NCBI GenBank assembly: GCA_964423195.1
Contig: CAYRDY010000075.1
Span: 1-10,128 of the forward strand
Source: CAKRHR01 sp964423195
GTDB lineage: Bacteria > Bacillota > Clostridia > Lachnospirales > Lachnospiraceae
Length of the DNA: 10,128 nucleotides
Reading direction: 5' to 3'
Shown: positions 5,931-10,128 of the stretch, piece by piece
Numbering within the stretch: the stretch's first letter is position 1
Layout of the letters: each line of letters starts with the position of its first letter
Notes under the pieces: generated by a model
What the model was told of the DNA's origin: nothing
The model's input: only the letters and a program-made list of their open reading frames with translations
The model's database searches: none
Program-made: the position numbers and the translations under genes

Positions 5931-6572
5931 TTATTCTTCATTTTCGCTTTTGCTCTCGATTTTGCCTCTGCTTTCACCTTTATTTTCACTTTCATCTTCA
6001 TCCGCATCCTCGTCATCGGATCTTTTGGCCTTTGCGATCTCAGCGATGGTCTGTTTTTTCGGCTTCGGGATCCTCTCAATCACCGCCTTGACATCGTCCA
6101 TGCTGCCCTTGGTGAATCCGTCCTTGCTGATCATCACGCCCGGCTGATCCTTGCACAGAATGATATACAGATGCTCTGTCTCTTTGATTTCCTTGATCTT
6201 TTGATATGGGACATTGATGGTTTTTCCGCTCTCCGCAAATACGGTGAGGTTGTCATCGTAAAATGTCGTGTTGCGCTGCGGTTCGCCGCCCGCGTTGCGT
6301 GTCATCACCTTGTACTTGCTGTTGATGTTTGAGCGCGGCAAGAAATAGAGCACCCACGCCGCCATCGCGATAATTAAGACGGCCTCGACGATGAGCATGA
6401 ACGGTGATCCGCCCCTGACGGCGCTGTAAATGCCGAAAGCCGCAAACAGGACAACGATAATCACCGCGGCGATGCGCAGCGTCCGTTTTGTCTTGGGGTT
6501 CGCCACGGCCGCCATCCCCTCGTGATATAGTTTTTTGGTGATCGTTATATGGTTTTCCGCAATCGTTCTCAT
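5931..6572 (-). CDS. YcxB-like two-helix membrane protein
   Basis: 213-residue protein of the YcxB type, a family without a settled biochemical role. A ~30-residue N-terminus is followed by two membrane spans (TLRIAAVIIVVLFAAFGIYS, 31-50; FMLIVEAVLIIAMAAWVLYFL, 58-78). A cytosolic YcxB-like domain (~85-168) has TTFYDDNLTVFAESG, VPYQKIKEIKETEHLYIILC and GFTKGSMDDVKAVIE, resembling a small PH-like beta domain. The tail (~169-213) is highly charged and low in complexity, rich in Asp, Glu, Lys and Ser. The ATG at 6572 is chosen over longer readings because GGAGGAGA lies just upstream; the extra 32 residues of the longer frame would span the promoter. First gene of a probable two-gene transcript with galM. 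Any link to galactose use is only positional. Confidence 0.72.
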   Translation of the reverse strand: MRTIAENHITITKKLYHEGMAAVANPKTKRTLRIAAVIIVVLFAAFGIYSAVRGGSPFMLIVEAVLIIAMAAWVLYFLPRSNINSKYKVMTRNAGGEPQRNTTFYDDNLTVFAESGKTINVPYQKIKEIKETEHLYIILCKDQPGVMISKDGFTKGSMDDVKAVIERIPKPKKQTIAEIAKAKRSDDEDADEDESENKGESRGKIESKSENEE

Positions 6573-6576
6573 TGCA

Positions 6577-6584
6577 TCTCCTCC
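6577..6584 (-). promoter_or_regulatory. Ribosome binding site deciding the YcxB-like start
   Basis: GGAGGAGA on the - strand, with its GGAGG core 7 nt before the ATG at 6572. It rules in MRTIAENHI as the true N-terminus. Confidence 0.7.
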
Positions 6585-6630
6585 GTTTTTCTGTGTCAGG
6601 GTAACAGTTTGGCCTGTCTGAACTGCTACC

Positions 6631-6639
6631 AGTATACCA
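6631..6639 (-). promoter_or_regulatory. Extended -10 promoter for the YcxB-like/galM transcript
   Basis: The - strand reads TGGTATACT: a TATACT -10 box (one mismatch from TATAAT) preceded by the TGn extension. The -35 position at 17-bp spacing (TATCGC) is poor, which fits an extended -10 promoter. It is about 60 nt upstream of the start codon. Confidence 0.55.
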
Positions 6640-6667
6640 CAATTTCCGAAAATGCGATAGAAAATCA

Positions 6668-6696
6668 TTGTTTTTTTTGCCGAAAAAGTTTAAAAT
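6668..6696 (+). promoter_or_regulatory. pta: Putative sigma-A promoter for pta
   Basis: TTGTTT (6668-6673) and TAAAAT (6691-6696) are separated by 17 bp. The -10 differs from consensus at one position; the -35 keeps TTG only. It would give a leader of about 80 nt before the ATG at 6782. A small GC stem (GGCG-CGAA-CGCC, 6707-6718) lies near the expected 5' end. The promoter points away from the YcxB-like promoter, with the two -35 regions only ~10 bp apart. Confidence 0.5.
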
Positions 6697-6781
6697 ATAC
6701 GTGAATGGCGCGAACGCCGGCGTGCGGAGCGATCCAGTCAATCAATACATAGTATTATTTAGAGATGGGAGATTTGAGATC

Positions 6782-7765
6782 ATGGAAGGTTTTGGACAAT
6801 TAATCGACAAACTGAAAAAAGACCCGAAAACAATCGTATTCACGGAAGGCACGGATCCGCGTATTCTGGAAGCGGCATCCCGTCTGCTCGCCGGATATTT
6901 CTTAGCTCCGATTCTGGTTGGCAATCCGGATGAAGTCCACGCGGCGGCGGAGGAGAGCGGTTATAATATCCGCGGCGCACAGATTATTGATCCGGCGAAC
7001 TATGACCGCATGGATGAGATGGTTGACCTGTTCTGCGAGCTGCGCAAGAGCAAGGGTGTGACGCCCGACGAGGCGAGAAAGACACTGGCGCACGCCAACT
7101 ATTTCGGCACGATGCTCGTGAAGATGGGCGTGGCAGACGCGCTTCTGGGCGGCGCGACCTACTCGACCGCCGATACCGTGCGTCCGGCCCTGCAGCTGAT
7201 CAAGACCAAGCCGGGCAACAAGATCGTATCCTCCTGCTTTATCATGGTGCGCTCAAAGGCCAGCGGCGGCAATGAAGTGCTCGCGATGGGCGACTGCGCG
7301 ATCAATATTGACCCGACCGAGGATGAACTGGTGGAGATCGGGATCGAGTGCGCGTCCTGCGCAAAGATTTTCGGCGTTGACCCGAAAGTCGCCTACCTGA
7401 GCTATTCGACGAAGGGATCCGGCAAGGGCCCTGACGTGGACAAGATGCGCAATGCGGCGGCCAAGGCCAAAGCCGCGGCGCCGGAGCTTCCGATTGACGG
7501 CGAACTTCAGTTTGACGCTGCCGTTGATCCGCGTGTCGCCCGCACAAAATGCGGTGTGTCCGATGTCGCAGGCCACGCCAATACCTTTATTTTCCCGAAT
7601 ATCAATGCCGGAAATATCGGTTACAAGATCGCTCAGCGCCTCGGCAATTTTGACGCCTACGGACCGATCCTTCTCGGCCTGAACGCGCCGATCAATGATC
7701 TCTCCAGAGGCTGCAATGCCATGGAGGTCTACTCGATGGCGATTATCACGGCTGCACTTGCATGA
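6782..7765 (+). CDS. pta: Phosphate acetyltransferase
   Basis: 327-residue cytoplasmic enzyme converting acetyl-CoA and phosphate to acetyl phosphate and CoA, normally the step before acetate kinase in fermentative ATP formation. The whole length matches the short Pta class: TIVFTEGTDPRILEAA near the start, YFGTMLVKMGVADALLGGA (107-125), SSCFIMV (150-156), GDCAINIDPT (170-179), YSTKGSGKGPDVDKM (208-222), GELQFDAAVDPRVA (240-253), and the C-terminal active-site stretch AGHANTFIFPNINAGNIGYK...NAPINDLSRG with Ser308 and Arg309. The position that is a catalytic Asp in the characterised Methanosarcina enzyme appears to be Glu315 here. GGGAG (6767-6771) lies 10 nt before the chosen ATG; an open frame continues upstream but runs through the promoter. 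No ackA is adjacent. Confidence 0.95.
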   Translation: MEGFGQLIDKLKKDPKTIVFTEGTDPRILEAASRLLAGYFLAPILVGNPDEVHAAAEESGYNIRGAQIIDPANYDRMDEMVDLFCELRKSKGVTPDEARKTLAHANYFGTMLVKMGVADALLGGATYSTADTVRPALQLIKTKPGNKIVSSCFIMVRSKASGGNEVLAMGDCAINIDPTEDELVEIGIECASCAKIFGVDPKVAYLSYSTKGSGKGPDVDKMRNAAAKAKAAAPELPIDGELQFDAAVDPRVARTKCGVSDVAGHANTFIFPNINAGNIGYKIAQRLGNFDAYGPILLGLNAPINDLSRGCNAMEVYSMAIITAALA

Positions 7766-7772
7766 CAGAATT

Positions 7773-7814
7773 CAGCGGCAGGTATCACGGTTTTATCTGT
7801 GATACCTGCCGCTG
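7773..7814. terminator. Perfect 16-bp hairpin between convergent pta and lacZ
   Basis: The arms 7773-7788 and 7799-7814 (CAGCGGCAGGTATCAC and its exact complement) pair perfectly. A G-T and a G-C pair could extend the stem into the loop, leaving TTTTAT. It sits 8 nt after the pta stop and 17 nt from the lacZ stop, ideal for a bidirectional terminator. Neither side has a real T-run, so intrinsic termination strength is uncertain. Confidence 0.6.
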
Positions 7815-7830
7815 CTGCATAAAAGAAAGG

Positions 7831-10128
7831 TTAGAAAACTTCCGGTTTGATGCGGAAGTTGTAACTGTAGTGATCCCCATTCAGCCGGTACCGGTCGTCC
7901 AGCTGCGGCCCGCAGCTGTTGGAGCCAATACCGCTCTGCCGATAGTCGATACAGAGGACGGTGGCGCCGCATTTTTCCAGCTCATAGTTGTGTGCCTTTC
8001 GGGTCAGCTCCTCCGCCGTGTACTCGGAGACGTTGAAGCTGAATGTCTCGTCGTTGTAGACGGTGAGCCTCCTGTGATCGTCCTCGACGAAAATATATTC
8101 GCAGGCGTAATGGCTGCCGTTTTCCTGCGGGCGGATATAATCTTCATGCATAGCTGCCACATCCGACCGGAATTTACCGAGCCAGTCGGCCTGATGCTTG
8201 TCGATATAGCTCTCATATGGACCGTAGCCGAAATATTCCGTCCGGTTCATTTTTGCCGGAAGAAACAGGCGCAGCCCCAGGCGCGGCAGGTACGCGTCCG
8301 TCATCTCAAAAGGATTTCCGGAGCCGGCAGGATCTTTCGGCTGATGCCTAAAATAAATCGCCATCTCCCCGCGCATCATTCGGTCGCGGTCGACGTCGAA
8401 ATGAACGATGATGCGCCCGTCCGGCCCAACGGTCCATGTACTCACAATGTCCAGATATCTCTGGCGGTAAACCGGCGCCAGGGAGGATATTGCTGTCAGT
8501 TTCAGACTGCCATCGGATTCTATTTCTGCCTGTACAGAGTAGGCTCTCGACTGCAGGCAGTCATAACCCGCCGCATACCAGAGCTCTTTGACCACGCGGT
8601 CATTGTCGGTCGGCGCCCGCCACACATTCATCTCCATCGGGCGATCCAGAAAGTCCTGATTTCTGTATGTCATTGCCTCAAACAGGCCCGTCAGCTTGTT
8701 GAATGTATAATTAAAATCCCTGCCATGAATATAGAGGAAACGGTCATCCGCGCTGAAAGTGACAGCGCCGCATTCGTCGGTCGGACATTCGGCGCCGACG
8801 GCGCTGGCACCGTCCGATGTATGGGCATCGCCGTTTTCCTCCGCGAGCAGTGTCTGAAGTTTCCGCGTCGGGGCATCCCGAAGCGTAAGCTGGTCGAAAC
8901 CAAGCTCAAAGCCCGCCGCCCGGAACTGGTCAGCCCGGAGTAGACGCGAGCGGAAAATGACAGAGCATTTGCCGCCGGCCGGCGTGAGCGCCTGACAAAC
9001 CACATTTTCTGCATATGCCAATGTGACTGGCAGCCGGACTTTTCTCTTGCTTCTCGGCGGCACGTCGAGCAGTTTCGCATCTCTGATTTCTCCCGTGGCC
9101 GCGATTTCGCCGTCACAGAGGATCTCATAAGTGATATATAAATAGTCTTTTAAATTCGTAAAATCCAGATTGTTCTGCAGAATATAGGTGCCTGACGCCG
9201 CGTCCGCGAGCTGCACGCGCATCGGCCGATGGACATTTTTGTATTCTTTCAGGCCGGTGGACGGCACGCGATCCGGGGAGACGAGCCCGTCCATGCAGAA
9301 ATTGCCGTCGTGCGGATATTCACCGGAATCCCCGCCGTAATGGAACATTTTTTTGCCATTGTCCGCCGTTCCCGCGTAGACGCCGTGGTCGCACCACTCC
9401 CAGACAAAGCCGCCGACATAGGTGTCGTACTGTTCCTCAAGTCTGTAATAATCCTCGATGTCGCCCGGGCCGTTGCCCATGGCATGGACATATTCGCACT
9501 GGATCATCGGCTTGTCCGGGTGATTGCCGAGGTAGGCGCACATCTCTGGGATGGAAGCGTACATACGGCTGTACAGGTCGATATTTGAGTAGTCATTTTT
9601 TCCGCCGGTCGGACGGCGCGGACTGTGCAGCGCACCTTCGTAATGAGTCAGTCGACTCGGATCAAAGGCCTTTGTCCAGGCGAGCGCCGCCTCAAAACAG
9701 CACCCGAAGCCTGACTCATTGCCCATGGACCAGATGACGACACTTGGGCGGTTTTTGTCACGGATCACATTTTTCTTAACCCTGTCGGTGATGGCATCTG
9801 TCCAGTCCGGATTGTCGCTGAGAAACGGCGGAAACGGATATTTCTCGCCCTCCGCGAACAGGTCGGTGTTGAAAAGCTCGATGACGCCGTGAATCTCAAG
9901 ATCGGACTCATCGATCACATAAAAACCGTATTCGTCGCAGAGCTCGTAAAACTGCGGCATATTTGGGTAATGGCTGGTGCGGATCGCATTGAAATTGTGC
10001 TGTTTCATCAGCGCCAGATCCTTTCGGATATGGTCGGTGGTCACGGCAAAGCCCACATATGGATCGCTGTCGTGGCGGTTGACGCCTCTGAAGCGCAGCT
10101 TGCGCCCGTTTAAGTAGACCACGGAGTC
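7831..10128 (-). CDS. lacZ: GH2 beta-galactosidase, LacZ type (5' end outside window)
   Basis: 765 C-terminal residues are visible and the frame is open to the right edge. Hydrolyses lactose and related beta-galactosides in the cytoplasm. The fragment begins just before the catalytic TIM barrel (YLNGRKLRFRGVNRHDSDP). Then come TSHYPN, VIDESDLEIHG (Glu and His matching the metal-site residues of E. coli LacZ), and VIWSMGNESGFG, whose Glu (codon 9715-9717) is the acid/base. MIQCEYVHAMGNGPGD follows, with the nucleophile Glu at codon 9493-9495. A beta-sandwich linker domain covers roughly residues 290-430. The long C-terminal beta-galactosidase small-chain domain starts near residue 450 (HGRDFNYTFNKLTG, NVWRAPTDND) and ends with FGYGPYESYIDK, YIRPQENGSHY and DDRYRLNGDHYSYNFRI. 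The missing ~300 residues should be the sugar-binding and first Ig-like domains. Convergent with pta; promoter not in view. Confidence 0.95.
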   Translation of the reverse strand, partial: DSVVYLNGRKLRFRGVNRHDSDPYVGFAVTTDHIRKDLALMKQHNFNAIRTSHYPNMPQFYELCDEYGFYVIDESDLEIHGVIELFNTDLFAEGEKYPFPPFLSDNPDWTDAITDRVKKNVIRDKNRPSVVIWSMGNESGFGCCFEAALAWTKAFDPSRLTHYEGALHSPRRPTGGKNDYSNIDLYSRMYASIPEMCAYLGNHPDKPMIQCEYVHAMGNGPGDIEDYYRLEEQYDTYVGGFVWEWCDHGVYAGTADNGKKMFHYGGDSGEYPHDGNFCMDGLVSPDRVPSTGLKEYKNVHRPMRVQLADAASGTYILQNNLDFTNLKDYLYITYEILCDGEIAATGEIRDAKLLDVPPRSKRKVRLPVTLAYAENVVCQALTPAGGKCSVIFRSRLLRADQFRAAGFELGFDQLTLRDAPTRKLQTLLAEENGDAHTSDGASAVGAECPTDECGAVTFSADDRFLYIHGRDFNYTFNKLTGLFEAMTYRNQDFLDRPMEMNVWRAPTDNDRVVKELWYAAGYDCLQSRAYSVQAEIESDGSLKLTAISSLAPVYRQRYLDIVSTWTVGPDGRIIVHFDVDRDRMMRGEMAIYFRHQPKDPAGSGNPFEMTDAYLPRLGLRLFLPAKMNRTEYFGYGPYESYIDKHQADWLGKFRSDVAAMHEDYIRPQENGSHYACEYIFVEDDHRRLTVYNDETFSFNVSEYTAEELTRKAHNYELEKCGATVLCIDYRQSGIGSNSCGPQLDDRYRLNGDHYSYNFRIKPEVF

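Noticed and set aside
5517..6332. + strand open frame with a long Phe/Ile-rich stretch resembling a membrane protein
   Set aside because: Antisense to galM and the YcxB-like gene. The hydrophobic run is the complement of the Asp/Glu/Lys-rich tail of the YcxB-like protein, and there is no start context.
6668..6781. N-terminal extension of Pta from an upstream start
   Set aside because: The extra 38 residues have no Pta similarity and would cover the promoter; MEGFGQLIDKLK at 6782 is where the family begins.
7762..8943. Long + strand open frame (393 codons) opposite lacZ, its ATG overlapping the pta stop
   Set aside because: It lies fully antisense to a well-recognised GH2 enzyme, runs through the pta/lacZ hairpin and has no recognisable domain. 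Its translation is an irregular mix typical of an antisense frame in GC-rich coding DNA.

Overview
The window looks like chromosomal DNA from a gut-type Gram-positive anaerobe of the Clostridia, most likely a Lachnospiraceae relative. Support comes from a sortase-type SPRTG surface anchor, a lipoprotein with a lipobox, a fused double-ATPase ECF transporter module, strong GGAGG ribosome sites, a short (327-residue) Pta and a GH2 beta-galactosidase. Base composition is moderately GC-rich. The placement is inference from protein style; no rRNA or other marker gene is present.

Region 1 (3-4804, + strand) is a tight operon of five genes: the C-terminus of a large cell-wall-anchored surface protein (its start lies upstream of the window), a lipoprotein with a DUF4430/transcobalamin-C-terminal-like domain, EcfT, a fused EcfA-EcfA' ATPase, and an S-component with an extended N-terminus. 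Every junction overlaps (7, 4, 4 and 22 nt), and the start codons include TTG and GTG behind strong ribosome sites. The simplest reading is a surface-to-membrane relay for a scarce micronutrient. The DUF4430 domain points to a corrinoid (vitamin B12-like) ligand, but the sequence does not prove the substrate.

Region 2 (4851-6572, - strand) holds a YcxB-like two-helix membrane protein followed after 33 nt by galM (aldose 1-epimerase). Both are probably transcribed from an extended -10 promoter near 6631-6639. The galM transcript converges on the ECF operon. A 14-bp stem over the last codons of the S-component gene is the best candidate for its terminator.

Region 3 (6573-6781) is a 209-bp divergent promoter region. 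Region 4 (6782-7765, + strand) is pta, without ackA beside it. A 16-bp perfect hairpin (7773-7814) separates it from the convergent region 5 (7831-10128, - strand), a lacZ-type GH2 beta-galactosidase whose N-terminal third lies beyond the right edge. LacZ, GalM and Pta fit a saccharolytic, acetate-forming lifestyle: LacZ releases beta-galactose, GalM converts it to the alpha anomer, and Pta makes acetyl phosphate from acetyl-CoA. No RNA genes, CRISPR arrays, insertion sequences or tRNAs were seen.
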